In this document: positions 54,035-63,145 of the stretch, one piece after another
Position numbering within the stretch: the first letter of the stretch is position 1
Layout: every line of letters starts with the position of its first letter
From: an uncultured Prevotellaceae bacterium
GTDB lineage: Bacteria; Bacteroidota; Bacteroidia; Bacteroidales; Bacteroidaceae
Direction: 5' to 3'
DNA: 64,000 bases
Assembly: GCA_900316285.1 (NCBI GenBank)
Contig: ONCG01000022.1
Span: forward strand, 44,789-108,788
The notes under the pieces: model-generated
Seen by the model: the letters and a program-made list of their open reading frames with translations, nothing else
Told to the model about the DNA's origin: nothing
Database searches by the model: none
Program-made: the position numbers and the translations under genes

Positions 54035-54613
54035 TTACTTCGCCTTCACCCCCGTCATCTGCAGGATGAGCTTGGCGTCATCGTCGCCATCGGCAGCGTC
54101 TTTGCGTAGTTCCTGGATGATTTGCTTGCCGTCCTTTTCGTTTTTCACCGCTTTCAGAAAATACGACTTTGCTTTCGCTTTGTCGACGGCCACACCACGG
54201 CCTTTCAAATAGCATTTTCCCAGTGCCAGCTGCGCATCGCCGTTGTCCTGCTTGGCCGCCAGCGAGAAATACTCGAAAGCCTTCTTCACGTCTTTCGCTA
54301 CGCCTTCGCCGTTCTTATAGCACTTGCCCAGCTGATACTGAGCTTTTGCATAGCCCTGTGCCGCCGACTTGGCATACCATGCAACAGCCTGCTTGTCGTC
54401 TTCTTTCACGCCGTTGCCTTTGTCGTAGCAGCGCCCCATGCGATACTGCGCCTTCTTATGGCCTTTCTCGGCAGCTGCCTTCAGCTTGGGGAGGGCCTGC
54501 GTGTATTTCTTCGCGTCGTAGAGCGCTTTTCCTTCGTCGTAGAGTTTCTCGGCGGTCTGTGCGCCAACCGCTGTGCAGAGCATCAGCAAAAAAGTTGTGA
54601 GTAGAGTCTTCAT
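54035..54613 (-). CDS. Secreted Sel1-repeat protein
   Basis: 192 residues. Signal peptide MKTLLTTFLLMLCTAVGA. Three or four Sel1-like repeats (AEKGHKKAQYRMGRCYDKGNGVKEDDKQAVAWYAKSA; AAQGYAKAQYQLGKCYKNGEGV; AKQDNGDAQLALGKCYLKGRGV) make an alpha solenoid for protein binding in the periplasm. Its partner is unknown. Single gene with its own promoter. Confidence 0.88.
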   Translation of the reverse strand: MKTLLTTFLLMLCTAVGAQTAEKLYDEGKALYDAKKYTQALPKLKAAAEKGHKKAQYRMGRCYDKGNGVKEDDKQAVAWYAKSAAQGYAKAQYQLGKCYKNGEGVAKDVKKAFEYFSLAAKQDNGDAQLALGKCYLKGRGVAVDKAKAKSYFLKAVKNEKDGKQIIQELRKDAADGDDDAKLILQMTGVKAK

Positions 54614-54642
54614 TGTTTTGGTCTGTTTGGGTTATGTGGTTG

Positions 54643-54674
54643 CAAAGATACTGTTTTCTTTTGAGAATTCCAAA
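54643..54674 (-). promoter_or_regulatory. Promoter of the Sel1 gene
   Basis: TTTG at 54674-54671, 20 nt, TATCTTTG at 54650-54643, minus strand. Confidence 0.7.
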
Positions 54675-54816
54675 TAAATGAGGAGAAAAGAGTGGACACA
54701 CGATGTAAAGCCCTCTACATGTGGGCTTGCCGGTTCAAAAACGGCATAAACAAACGATTTGCGTTATATCATGTTAAAAACGAAAGCAATAGCAACGATA
54801 AAAGAAAAATTATTTA

Positions 54817-54824
54817 TAATTTTG
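54817..54824 (+). promoter_or_regulatory. -7 box of the RND efflux operon
   Basis: TAATTTTG, 111 nt before the ATG at 54936; no good -33 element. The long leader could hold an operator, but I see no convincing one. Confidence 0.45.
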
Positions 54825-54935
54825 CAGTCTGAAAAAACTTGCGAATCATTTTCGGTTTTCTTATGCCGAGATTATTGGCCGTTTTTATAGATCATAGTCG
54901 ATAACAAACAAAACAGTATAATTAGTTATTAAGTT

Positions 54936-56123
54936 ATGAGAATTAAGACTTATTTCATGATTGCAGCCGCTGCTGCATTGCTAGCCTCTTGTGGAGGCAA
55001 GCGTGGTGGTCAGCCTAACTTCGGCGACGACGAGTATCCCGTTGTGACTGTCGGCACGTCGTCATCGGCCTCGCAGACCACCTATCCCGCTACCATCAAG
55101 GGTGTGCAGGATGTAGAAATTCGCCCGAAAGTGGCAGGTTTCATCACAAAGGTGAATGTAAGAGAAGGACAGGCCGTCGGTGCCGGTCAGGTGCTTTTTG
55201 TTATCGACAACGCCACGTATCAGGCAGCCGTACGCCAGTCTCAGGCTGCCGTGAACACCGCAAAGGCTCAGTTGAACACCGCAAAGCTTACCTTTGAGAA
55301 TAATCAGAAGCTTTTTGAGCAGAATATCATTGGTGACTACGAACTGTCGACAGCTCGCAACGCTTACGAGACTGCCAAGGCAGCTGTTGCCCAGGCTGAA
55401 GCCGCTTTGGCATCGGCACGCGAAACGCTGAGCTTCTGCTATGTGAAGAGCCCGTCGAGCGGCGTCATCGGCAACCTTCCTTATAAGGTGGGTGCGATGG
55501 TGAGCTCGGCCAGCACTCCTGCTCTGACCACCGTTTCCAACAACTCTGCTATGGAGGTATACTTCTCGATGACCGAGAAGGACATCCTCGACATGACCAA
55601 GACATCAGGTACCGCCCAGGCAGCCATCTCAGCTATGCCTACAGTGAAACTGCAGCTGGCCGATGGCACCATCTATAACCACCCGGGTAAGGTGACGAAG
55701 ATGAGTGGTGTGATCGATGCCGCTACAGGTTCAGCCCAGCTCATTGCCGTGTTCCCGAATCCTGAGCGCCTGCTGAAGAGCGGTGGCTCGGGCTCGGTCA
55801 TTGTTCCTCACGACAATTCGTCGGCCATCGTCATCCCGCAGGCATGCGTCAGCGAGGTGCAGGACAAGAAGTTTGTGTACACTGTGACCAAGGATAACAA
55901 GGTGAAGTACACTGAAATCATGGTGGCTCCGCAGAACGATGGAAACAACTATGTTGTGACACAGGGTCTGAAGGTTGGCGACCGCTATGTCACCAACGGC
56001 ATCACCAAACTCACCGACGGTCAGGAAATCAAGCCTATCACCCCGCAGCGCTATCAGCAGAAGATAGACGAGCAGGCCAAGGCGATGACTGCCGGCGACA
56101 TTGTGAATGCGATGAAGAAATAA
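54936..56123 (+). CDS. RND efflux periplasmic adaptor (AcrA/MexA family lipoprotein)
   Basis: 395 residues. Lipobox LLASCGG at the end of the signal. Barrel-sandwich half PKVAGFITKVNVREGQAVGAGQVLFVID (about 65-92), an alpha hairpin (YQAAVRQSQAAVNTAKAQLNTAKLTFENNQKLF ... AQAEAALASARETLSF), the second lipoyl half (YVKSPSSGVIGNLPYKVGAMVSS), a beta-barrel domain and a C-terminal membrane-proximal domain. It joins the inner-membrane pump at 56251 to the outer-membrane channel at 59580. The three genes make a complete tripartite system; its substrates are unknown. Confidence 0.93.
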   Translation: MRIKTYFMIAAAAALLASCGGKRGGQPNFGDDEYPVVTVGTSSSASQTTYPATIKGVQDVEIRPKVAGFITKVNVREGQAVGAGQVLFVIDNATYQAAVRQSQAAVNTAKAQLNTAKLTFENNQKLFEQNIIGDYELSTARNAYETAKAAVAQAEAALASARETLSFCYVKSPSSGVIGNLPYKVGAMVSSASTPALTTVSNNSAMEVYFSMTEKDILDMTKTSGTAQAAISAMPTVKLQLADGTIYNHPGKVTKMSGVIDAATGSAQLIAVFPNPERLLKSGGSGSVIVPHDNSSAIVIPQACVSEVQDKKFVYTVTKDNKVKYTEIMVAPQNDGNNYVVTQGLKVGDRYVTNGITKLTDGQEIKPITPQRYQQKIDEQAKAMTAGDIVNAMKK

Positions 56124-56250
56124 GGAGCCTCACCCCGGCCCTCCCCAAAGGGGGAGGGTGTACGGCTTCACCTCAAAGCTCCAACCCTCCCAGTAGGGAG
56201 GAAGTCACTCTAAAATCGTAAATTCGTAAATCGTAAATTCGTAAATACTA
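56124..56250. repeat. Paired C-rich palindromes and AATTCGTAAATCGT repeats between adaptor and pump
   Basis: CCCCGGCCCTCCCC ... GGGGGAGGG and CCAACCCTCCCAGTAGGGAGG, then two to three copies of TCGTAAATTCGTAAA. Confidence 0.8.
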
Positions 56251-59200
56251 ATGACATTTACAACATTTATCAAACGCCCGGTGCTCTCGACGGTGATCTC
56301 CATCGTCATTGTGCTGCTGGGTTTCATCGGACTGGCCACGCTGCCTATTGAGCAATATCCTGACATTGCTCCGCCTACCGTCGTGGTCTTCACCAGCTAT
56401 CCTGGTGCCGATGCTGAAACTGTAAAGAACTCCGTGCTCGTGCCGTTGGAGGAAAGCATCAACGGTGTGGAGGGCATGGACTATATCTCTTCGTCGGCCT
56501 CTTCTGGTTCGGCATCGTTGTCCATCCTCTTCCGTCAGGGCATGAACCCCGATATGTGTGCCGTGAACGTGCAGAACCGCGTGCAGCAGGCCCAGGCTCT
56601 GTTGCCGGCTGAGGTGACTCGCATCGGTGTGACGGTCATGAAGCGTCAGACGTCGCAGGTGATGATGTTCACCCTCACCAGCGATGGCCGTTACGACGAT
56701 AAGTTCCTGACGAACTATAACAACATCAACATCATCCCCGCCATCAAGCGTATTCAGGGTGTGGGCGACGTGCAGAGCCCTGGTGTGAAGACCTACTCGA
56801 TGCGCATCTGGCTGAAGCCGGAAGTGATGAAGCAGTATGGTCTGATGCCCACCGACATCTCTGGTGTGCTGGCCGAGCAGAACATCGAGGCTGCACCGGG
56901 TACGTTCGGTGAACAGTCGAATGTGGCCTACGAATATTCCATGCGCTACACCGGTCGTCTGAAGAGCGAGGAGGAGTTCGGTAACATCATCATCTCGAGC
57001 GATGCCAATGGCAACACGCTGCGCCTGAAGGATGTGGCCAAGATTGAACTCGGCGGACTGCAGTACTCCGTTTCGATGAAGAACAACAACATCCCGTCGG
57101 TGATGGGTATGGTGCAGCAGATTGCCGGTTCTAACGCCAACGAGATTGCCAAGCAGGTGAAGAAAGAACTGGAGGAACAAGCAAAGCTGTTCCCTCCAGG
57201 CATGATCTATAAGATTAACTACGACGTCACGGAGTTCCTCTACGCCAGTATTGAAGAGGTGGTGTTCACGCTGCTCATGACGCTCATCCTGGTGTTCATT
57301 GTCGTATACATCTTCCTGCAGGACTTCCGTTCGACGCTTATTCCGCTTATCGCAGTGCCTGTGTCGCTCATCGGTACTTTCTTCTTCCTGAAGGTGTTCG
57401 GCTTCTCCATCAACTTGCTGACGCTATCGGCCTTGCTCTTGGCTATTGCTATTGTGGTGGACGATGCCATCGTGGTGGTTGAGGCCGTGCATGCGAAACT
57501 CGACCAGGGCTACAAGAGCTCACTCACTGCATCTATCGACGCCATGAACGAAATCTCGGGCGCCATCATCTCCATCACCCTTGTGATGGCCTCGGTGTTC
57601 ATCCCCGTATCGTTCATCGGTGGCACCAGCGGAACCTTCTATCGTGAGTTCGGTGTGACGATGGCCGTTTCCATCTTCATCTCGGCACTGAACGCTCTGA
57701 CGCTGTCGCCGGCTCTCTGCGCCATCTTCCTCAAACCGAAGGACGAGAATGGCAACGAGCGCAAGATGTCGCGCATCGACCGTTTCCACGAGTCGTTCAA
57801 CACGGCTTACGACAAGGTGCTGGGTAAATATAAGAAAGGTGTGGAGAAATTCGTGCGCAAGCCGTTGGCCATCGGTATTGCCGTGCTCATCGGTATTGTT
57901 GTGCTGGCTGGTACGATGTTCACCACGAAGACCGGTCTGGTGCCTGATGAGGACACCGGTACACTCTTCTGCACTGTCTCTATGCCGCCTGCCACCTCTG
58001 TGGCTCGCACCAAGCAGGTCATCAACCAGGTCGACTCCATCTTGGCTGCCGACCCGGCCATCCAGAGCCGCGAGCAGATTCAGGGTTATAACTTCATTGC
58101 CGGTGCCGGTTCCGACCAGGCCACGTTCGTCATCAAGCTGAAGCCGTTCAGCGAGCGCCAGAAAGGTTTCTGGTGGAAGCTCAGCGGACTGTGGCAGGGC
58201 GACGGCATCTATCGTTTCTTCCTGAATCCGTTGGAGGCACAAGGTGTGTTGGCACAAATCTTCATTAAGACGGCCCACATCAAGGATGCCAAGATTCTGG
58301 CCTTCGCACCGCCAATGATTCCCGGCTTCTCAGCCAACAGCGGTGTGTCGCTCGTCATGCAGGACCGTACGGGTGGTTCGCTCAACAAGTTCTTCGGTGT
58401 GGTGCAGGACTATCTGGCCGAGCTCAACAAGCGTCCGGAAATCCAGATGGCTATGACCTCCTACAACCCGAATTATCCGCAATACATGATTCATGTCGAT
58501 GTGGCGAAGTGTAAGCAGAGTGGCATCTCGCCCTCTACCATCCTCACCACCCTGCAGGGTTACTATGGTGGACTCTATGCTTCGAACTTCAATGCCTATG
58601 GTAAGCTCTATCGTGTGATGGTGCAGGGCTCGCCCGAAACCCGCATGACGCCCGAGTCGCTCAACAGCGTCTATGTGCGCACGCCCAGTGGCATGTCGCC
58701 CATCCAGGAGTTCTGCAAGCTGGAGCGTGTCTACGGACCTACCAACATCACCCGCTTCAACCTCTTCACCTCCATCACCGTCACCGCTACGGTGGCCGAC
58801 GGCTACTCCACGGGTGAGGCCATCAAGGCCGTGCAAGAGGTTGCCGCCGACTATCTGCCTGCTGGCTACACCTACGACTATTCGGGTCTGACCCGTTCGG
58901 AGGCCGCCTCGAGCAACTCTACGGCACTCATCTTCCTGCTGTGCTTCATCTTCATCTATCTGATTTTGTCGGCACAGTATGAGAGCTACATCCTGCCGCT
59001 GGCCGTGGTGCTCTCCGTGCCGTTCGGTCTGGCTGGTGCCTTCCTCTTCACGCAGCTCTTCGGCCACTCCAACGACATCTACATGCAGATTTCGCTGATC
59101 ATGCTTATCGGACTGTTGGCCAAGAATGCCATTCTGATTGTGCAGTTCGCACTGGAGCGCCGCGAACTCGGTATGGCCATCTCCTGGTCGGCCGTGCTGG

Positions 59201-59511
59201 GTGCTGCTGCCCGTCTGCGTCCTATCCTCATGACTTCGTTGGCTATGGTCATCGGTCTGCTGCCTATGATGTTTGCCTCGGGTGTGGGTAAGAATGGTAA
59301 CCAGACGCTGGGTGCTGCTGCCGTAGGCGGTATGCTCATTGGTACGCTCTGTCAGATCTTCGTGGTGCCCACGCTGTTCGTTATCTTCCAGTCGCTGCAG
59401 GAGAAGTTCCGTCCGATGAAGTTCGAGGACGAGACCGATGCCGAAGCTGCTGCCGAACTGGCTCAGTATGCTCACGGTGTGGTTCCTAAAGAATATAAGG
59501 TGCAAGAATAG
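56251..59511 (+). CDS. RND multidrug efflux permease (HAE1/AcrB family)
   Basis: 1086 residues, full length. N-terminal FIKRPVLSTVISIVIVLLGF; PIEQYPDIAPP; the paired proton-relay Asp in the fourth membrane helix (AIVVDDAIVVVEAVHAKLD, about residue 404); FIPVSFIGGTSGTFYREFGVT; the second half YLPAGYTYDYSGL and LLAKNAILIVQFA. It exports drugs, detergents or bile salts by proton antiport, as known for the family. It is second in the operon, with the adaptor before it and the outer-membrane factor after it. Confidence 0.95.
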   Translation: MTFTTFIKRPVLSTVISIVIVLLGFIGLATLPIEQYPDIAPPTVVVFTSYPGADAETVKNSVLVPLEESINGVEGMDYISSSASSGSASLSILFRQGMNPDMCAVNVQNRVQQAQALLPAEVTRIGVTVMKRQTSQVMMFTLTSDGRYDDKFLTNYNNINIIPAIKRIQGVGDVQSPGVKTYSMRIWLKPEVMKQYGLMPTDISGVLAEQNIEAAPGTFGEQSNVAYEYSMRYTGRLKSEEEFGNIIISSDANGNTLRLKDVAKIELGGLQYSVSMKNNNIPSVMGMVQQIAGSNANEIAKQVKKELEEQAKLFPPGMIYKINYDVTEFLYASIEEVVFTLLMTLILVFIVVYIFLQDFRSTLIPLIAVPVSLIGTFFFLKVFGFSINLLTLSALLLAIAIVVDDAIVVVEAVHAKLDQGYKSSLTASIDAMNEISGAIISITLVMASVFIPVSFIGGTSGTFYREFGVTMAVSIFISALNALTLSPALCAIFLKPKDENGNERKMSRIDRFHESFNTAYDKVLGKYKKGVEKFVRKPLAIGIAVLIGIVVLAGTMFTTKTGLVPDEDTGTLFCTVSMPPATSVARTKQVINQVDSILAADPAIQSREQIQGYNFIAGAGSDQATFVIKLKPFSERQKGFWWKLSGLWQGDGIYRFFLNPLEAQGVLAQIFIKTAHIKDAKILAFAPPMIPGFSANSGVSLVMQDRTGGSLNKFFGVVQDYLAELNKRPEIQMAMTSYNPNYPQYMIHVDVAKCKQSGISPSTILTTLQGYYGGLYASNFNAYGKLYRVMVQGSPETRMTPESLNSVYVRTPSGMSPIQEFCKLERVYGPTNITRFNLFTSITVTATVADGYSTGEAIKAVQEVAADYLPAGYTYDYSGLTRSEAASSNSTALIFLLCFIFIYLILSAQYESYILPLAVVLSVPFGLAGAFLFTQLFGHSNDIYMQISLIMLIGLLAKNAILIVQFALERRELGMAISWSAVLGAAARLRPILMTSLAMVIGLLPMMFASGVGKNGNQTLGAAAVGGMLIGTLCQIFVVPTLFVIFQSLQEKFRPMKFEDETDAEAAAELAQYAHGVVPKEYKVQE

Positions 59512-59550
59512 TAGACCCACCCCTAACCCCTCCCTATGAAGGAGGGGAAC
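59511..59550 (+). repeat. C-rich palindrome, first of a pair around the outer-membrane-factor start
   Basis: GTAGACCCACCCCTAACCCC then CTCCCTATGAAGGAGGGGAAC. Its mirror partner is 59607-59648; the 56-bp spacer contains the ATG at 59580. Confidence 0.9.
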
Positions 59551-59579
59551 AAAATGAAGACAATTAATTAGAAATCAAT

Positions 59580-61025
59580 ATGAATAGAATAACAAGGAAC
59601 ATAGTATCTACTCCCCTCCATATAGGGAGGGGCTGGGGGGAGGGTCTGCTACTGGCATCCATGTTCTGCCTCCTTCTGACGGGCTGCAAGAGCCTCTATG
59701 GAAAATATGAACGTCCCGATGTGAAGACGCAGGGACTCTATCGCGACCCCGTGTCGCTCACCGACACGCTGGCCGTGCAGGACACCACTTCGTTTGGCAA
59801 CATGCCCTGGCGCTCGGTGTTCACCGACCCGCAGTTGCAGAACCTCATCCAGACCGCTCTCGACAACAACGTGAACATGCTCAATGCAGCACTGAACGTG
59901 AAGATGGTCGAGGAGGCACTGAAGGTGGCTCGTTTGGCCTTCTTGCCGTCGGTGGCCTTCACGCCGCAAGGCACCATCGCCCGTTTCCAGACCGATCCGG
60001 CTGTGACGACGAAGAGCTACCAGCTGCCGCTGTCGGCATCGTGGAACGTCGACCTCTTCGGCAATCTGCTCAACGCCAAGCGTTCGGCGCAGATGCAGCT
60101 GCTTGCCACGCAGGACTATCAGACCGTCGTGAAGACCAACCTCATCTCGGGTGTGGCCAATCTCTACTACACGCTGCTCATGCTCGATCGTCAGGTGCAA
60201 ATCATCACCGAGATGGAGAATCTCACCAAGGAGACTTGGGAGAAGATGCAGGTGATGAAGGAGACGCGTGCCGGCTATCGCTCCACCGCCGTGCAGAGCT
60301 CCGAGGCTGCCTACTATTCCGTACAGGCTCAGCGTGTCGACCTGCTGCGTCAGGTGCGCGAGATGGAGAACCAGCTCTCGCTGCTGCTCGGCCAGCCCGC
60401 TCAGACCATTCAGCGCGGCACGTTCGACGGTCAGTATCTGCCTGAGAACCTCGCTACGGGTGTTGGCATCCAGTTGCTGAACAACCGTGCCGATGTGCAC
60501 GCCGCCGAATTGAAGCTCGCACAGTGCTTCTACGATGTCAACCAGGCCCGTTCGCGTTTCTATCCGCAGATCACCATCACGGGCACGGGTGCCTTCACGA
60601 ATAACAACGGTCTTGTGAATCCCGGAAAGCTGCTGCTCTCGGCAGTGGGTTCGCTCGTGCAGCCCATCTTCCAGCACGGACAGATTGTTGCCGGACTGAA
60701 GGTGGCAAAGATGCAGTACGAACAGGCCTTCAACACTTGGCAGAACACCATCCTGCAGGCTGGCAACGAGGTGTCGAACTCGCTCGTGCAGTACAACTCG
60801 GCTGCAGAGAAGTCGGAACTCGATGCCAAGCGTGTAGAGGTGCTGAAGAAGAATGTTGAGGACACCCGCACCATGATGGCATCCTCGGCCAACATCTCTT
60901 ATCTGGAGGTCATCTCGGCTCAGTCGAACCTCCTGAACGCTGAGATTGCAAAGGTCACCGACGACTTCAATAAGATGCAAGCCGTCGTGAACCTCTATCA
61001 GGCACTGGGTGGCGGTGCGAAGTAA
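59580..61025 (+). CDS. RND efflux outer-membrane factor (TolC/OprM-like lipoprotein)
   Basis: 481 residues. Lipobox LLTGCKSLYGKYERP after an unusual signal: MNRITRNIV, then STPLHIGRGWGEG encoded by the palindrome at 59607-59648, then the hydrophobic LLLASMFCLLLTGC. Two OEP repeats follow (QNLIQTALDNNVNMLNAALNVKMVEEALKVARLAFLPSV; second repeat from RADVHAAELKLAQCFYDVNQARSRFYPQI). It forms the outer-membrane channel of the tripartite pump. The insert lengthens the n-region but keeps a workable signal, so export probably still occurs. Confidence 0.93.
   Translation: MNRITRNIVSTPLHIGRGWGEGLLLASMFCLLLTGCKSLYGKYERPDVKTQGLYRDPVSLTDTLAVQDTTSFGNMPWRSVFTDPQLQNLIQTALDNNVNMLNAALNVKMVEEALKVARLAFLPSVAFTPQGTIARFQTDPAVTTKSYQLPLSASWNVDLFGNLLNAKRSAQMQLLATQDYQTVVKTNLISGVANLYYTLLMLDRQVQIITEMENLTKETWEKMQVMKETRAGYRSTAVQSSEAAYYSVQAQRVDLLRQVREMENQLSLLLGQPAQTIQRGTFDGQYLPENLATGVGIQLLNNRADVHAAELKLAQCFYDVNQARSRFYPQITITGTGAFTNNNGLVNPGKLLLSAVGSLVQPIFQHGQIVAGLKVAKMQYEQAFNTWQNTILQAGNEVSNSLVQYNSAAEKSELDAKRVEVLKKNVEDTRTMMASSANISYLEVISAQSNLLNAEIAKVTDDFNKMQAVVNLYQALGGGAK
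59607..59648 (-). repeat. C-rich palindrome in the signal-peptide coding region
   Basis: TCTACTCCCCTCCATATAGG to GGGAGGGTCTG; inverse of 59511-59550. Encodes STPLHIGRGWGEGL. Confidence 0.9.
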
Positions 61026-61026
61026 A

Positions 61027-61140
61027 GACCCACCCCTAACTCCACCGTCGCGAATGAGGGATTCGCTCCCCTTTGTGGGGCCGCAGCCACACCGGTGGCT
61101 GCTCTGAAGAACCCAGTCGCCTCCCGTGGAGGGAGGGGAA
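61027..61140 (-). repeat. Composite dispersed repeat (inverted copy of 2682-2785) with C-rich flanks
   Basis: GACCCACCCCTAACTCC, then the roughly 90-bp core found in the AraC regulator gene, then GTGGAGGGAGGGGAAC. With 61192-61234 it brackets the start of the acyltransferase gene. Confidence 0.85.
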
Positions 61141-61165
61141 CAATTACCAACAAAAACGGAAAGCA

Positions 61166-62008
61166 ATGAATACAAATTTTGACAACAGAGTATCTACTCC
61201 CCTCCCTTCACGGGAGGGGCAGGGGGGTGGGTCTGAAATAAGTCCACGTGCTGAGGTATCGCCCAAGGCGAAAATCGGCGACAACTGTAAGATATTCCCC
61301 TTCGTCTACATCGAGGACGATGTGGTCATCGGCGACAATTGCATCATCTTCCCCTTCGTATCTATATTAAATGGTACGCGCATGGGACGTGGTAACAAGG
61401 TGCATCAGGGAGCTGTGATTGCTGCCCTGCCACAGGAATTCAACTTCCAAGGCGAGATGTCGGAGTGCGTCATCGGCGACAATAACGTCATCCGCGAGAA
61501 TGTAGTCATCAACCGCGCTACCCACGCTGGTTGCAAGACCGTCATCGGCAACGGCAACTTCCTCATGGAGGGCGCTCACATCTCGCACGACACGAAGATT
61601 GGCGACAACTGCGTGCTCGGCTATGGCACGAAGATTGCCGGCGATTGCGAAATTGGCAATGGCGTCATCTTCTCGTCGAGCGTCATCGAGAATGCAAACA
61701 CCCGTGTCGGCGAAGGCTCTATGATTCAGGCTGGTACGACATTCTCAAAAGACGTGCCTCCCTACATCGTAGCAGGCGGAAAGCCCATCGGCTATAATGG
61801 TCCGAACAACACCATGATGACGGCTTATGGCATCAGCGAGAAGGTGCAGAAGCACATCGCCAATGCCTATCGCCTGGTGTTCAATGGTCAGGGTAGTCTC
61901 TTCGATGCCATCCTGCAAATCAAGGATCAGATTCCCGACAGTCCTGAAATCCAGAACATCATTCGTTTCCTGGAGTCCACGAAGGCGGGAATCATGACGA
62001 AATTGTAA
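61166..62008 (+). CDS. LpxA-family acyl-ACP O-acyltransferase
   Basis: 280 residues from ATG 61166. Residues about 9-23 (VSTPLPSREGQGGGS) come from a C-rich palindrome. The rest is a left-handed beta helix of hexapeptide repeats and a C-terminal helical domain (ISEKVQKHIANAYRLVFNGQGSLFDAILQI), as in UDP-GlcNAc acyltransferase. The LMEGAHISHD segment keeps the two His of LpxA's AHIAHD (catalytic base region), but the later active-site His (AGH in Escherichia coli) reads AGD here. It is probably a second LpxA-like enzyme acting in lipid A or another envelope amide/ester synthesis; I would not call it the housekeeping lpxA. It lies behind the efflux genes and 1 nt before the patatin gene. Confidence 0.85.
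   Translation: MNTNFDNRVSTPLPSREGQGGGSEISPRAEVSPKAKIGDNCKIFPFVYIEDDVVIGDNCIIFPFVSILNGTRMGRGNKVHQGAVIAALPQEFNFQGEMSECVIGDNNVIRENVVINRATHAGCKTVIGNGNFLMEGAHISHDTKIGDNCVLGYGTKIAGDCEIGNGVIFSSSVIENANTRVGEGSMIQAGTTFSKDVPPYIVAGGKPIGYNGPNNTMMTAYGISEKVQKHIANAYRLVFNGQGSLFDAILQIKDQIPDSPEIQNIIRFLESTKAGIMTKL
61192..61234 (-). repeat. C-rich palindrome in the acyltransferase 5' coding region
   Basis: TCTACTCCCCTCCCTTCACG, then GGAGGGGCAGGGGGGTGGGT. Almost the same as the right half of the cca insert. Encodes STPLPSREGQGGGS. Confidence 0.9.
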
Positions 62009-62009
62009 T

Positions 62010-62918
62010 ATGCGCCCCTTTAGGCTCATCACCCTCTCCCTGCTGCTCCTGCTGACGAACCTGTCGGCAGAGGCAGCAGTTTGTTTTACCGATCAGGGCG
62101 ATTCTGGGCGCCTCGCCCTTGTTTTGGGTGGCGGTGGCGCGAAAGGCGCAGCTCATGTTGGGGTGCTGAAGGTGCTCGAAGAGGCAGGCGTGCATCCTGA
62201 TATCATCGTCGGAACAAGTATCGGTGCCATCGTGGGCGGCCTCTATAGCATCGGCTACAGTGCCCATCAGCTCGACTCGCTCTTCCGCTCGCGCCAGTGG
62301 CTGCAGCTGTTCACCCGTGAAGCCATCAAAGGCAATGCCATCAAGTCGATGCTCGACAGCCTCACGTCTCTATCCGGAAGGCCCTCCTCCCCTTCGGGGA
62401 GGTCGGGAGAGGTTCCCTTTGCTTGCGTCGCCTCCGACCTGCCTACGTTCTCAGAGGTCGTGCTCACGGGTGACTCCCTGGCTCGTAACATGCGAGCCAG
62501 CATGGCCATTCCCGCATTGTTCAAGGCTGTGCGCTTCGACGACTACGTGCTCTACGACGGTGGCATCTTCAACAATCTGCCTGTCGACGTCGCACGACAG
62601 TTGGGAGCAACAAAGGTTATTGCCGTCGACCTCACCGTGAATCATCCTGACGACGACGATGACGCTCCTTCAGAATTCGTGCAGCTGCTCGACGACCTCC
62701 TCGGCCTTTCCAGTGCCGATGGCATCGTTGGCTGGCTCTTCAACCGGCCCGACTTCAAGAAGTATCGCAAGAACTGCAAGGATGCCGATGTCTACATCAA
62801 TCCGCCGCTCTACGAATACGATGCCACCGACTTTGGTCGCAAGGCCATCAGCGAGATGATCTTCCTCGGCGAGCACGAAGCTCGCAAACAGATGGATACC
62901 CTCCGTTCTTTTCGGTAG
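62010..62918 (+). CDS. Patatin-like phospholipase
   Basis: 302 residues. Signal peptide MRPFRLITLSLLLLLTNLSAEA. Patatin motifs: oxyanion GGGGAKGAAHVG (about 40-51), nucleophile GTSIG (S70), and the Asp of the dyad in YDGGIFNN (D183). It hydrolyses acyl esters of phospholipids. About residues 122-133 (SGRPSSPSGRSG) come from a CCTCCCCTTCGGGGAGG hairpin (62376-62412). It lacks the C-terminal beta-barrel of the longer Bacteroidetes patatins. Overlap-spaced (1 nt) after the acyltransferase gene, which suggests linked roles in envelope lipid turnover. Confidence 0.9.
   Translation: MRPFRLITLSLLLLLTNLSAEAAVCFTDQGDSGRLALVLGGGGAKGAAHVGVLKVLEEAGVHPDIIVGTSIGAIVGGLYSIGYSAHQLDSLFRSRQWLQLFTREAIKGNAIKSMLDSLTSLSGRPSSPSGRSGEVPFACVASDLPTFSEVVLTGDSLARNMRASMAIPALFKAVRFDDYVLYDGGIFNNLPVDVARQLGATKVIAVDLTVNHPDDDDDAPSEFVQLLDDLLGLSSADGIVGWLFNRPDFKKYRKNCKDADVYINPPLYEYDATDFGRKAISEMIFLGEHEARKQMDTLRSFR
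62368..62412 (+). repeat. C-rich palindrome inside the patatin gene
   Basis: GGAAGGCCCTCCTCCCC, TTCG, GGGGAGGTCGGGAGAGG. In frame; encodes GRPSSPSGRSGE. Confidence 0.75.
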
Positions 62919-62939
62919 GAGCAACAGATGAATAATTAT

Positions 62940-62980
62940 AATCAGTCATTAGCGAATATTCCTAATGACTGATTTTGTTT
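62940..62980 (+). terminator. Intrinsic terminator of the efflux/lipid operon
   Basis: AATCAGTCATTAG ... CTAATGACTGATT stem with a T-rich tail, 21 nt after the patatin stop. Confidence 0.85.
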
Positions 62981-63008
62981 ATCGGAATATGATAGTTGTC
63001 AAATTGCG

Positions 63009-63037
63009 GTAGGGGCAGACCCCCGTGTCTGCCCGAA
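63009..63037. repeat. Dispersed palindrome GGGGCAGAC...GTCTGCCCG
   Basis: Second copy of the repeat at 42040-42066, in inverted orientation. Confidence 0.75.
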
Positions 63038-63083
63038 CAACAACGAACACCCAGCGACGCCCCAAAGGGGCAGCAGCTAACAG

Positions 63084-63145
63084 CCCAGGGCATCGCCCTG
63101 GGTTTTTGTGTGGGCGTTGGTTTTTCGCGCTGTAAGTGCAAAAGC
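63084..63145. repeat. Solo half of the RAYT-associated hairpins
   Basis: CCCAGGGCATCGCCCTGGG at 63084-63102 and CGCGCTGTAAGTGCAAAAGC from 63126; the +42 offset is that of the miniature at 35126/35168. Confidence 0.8.
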
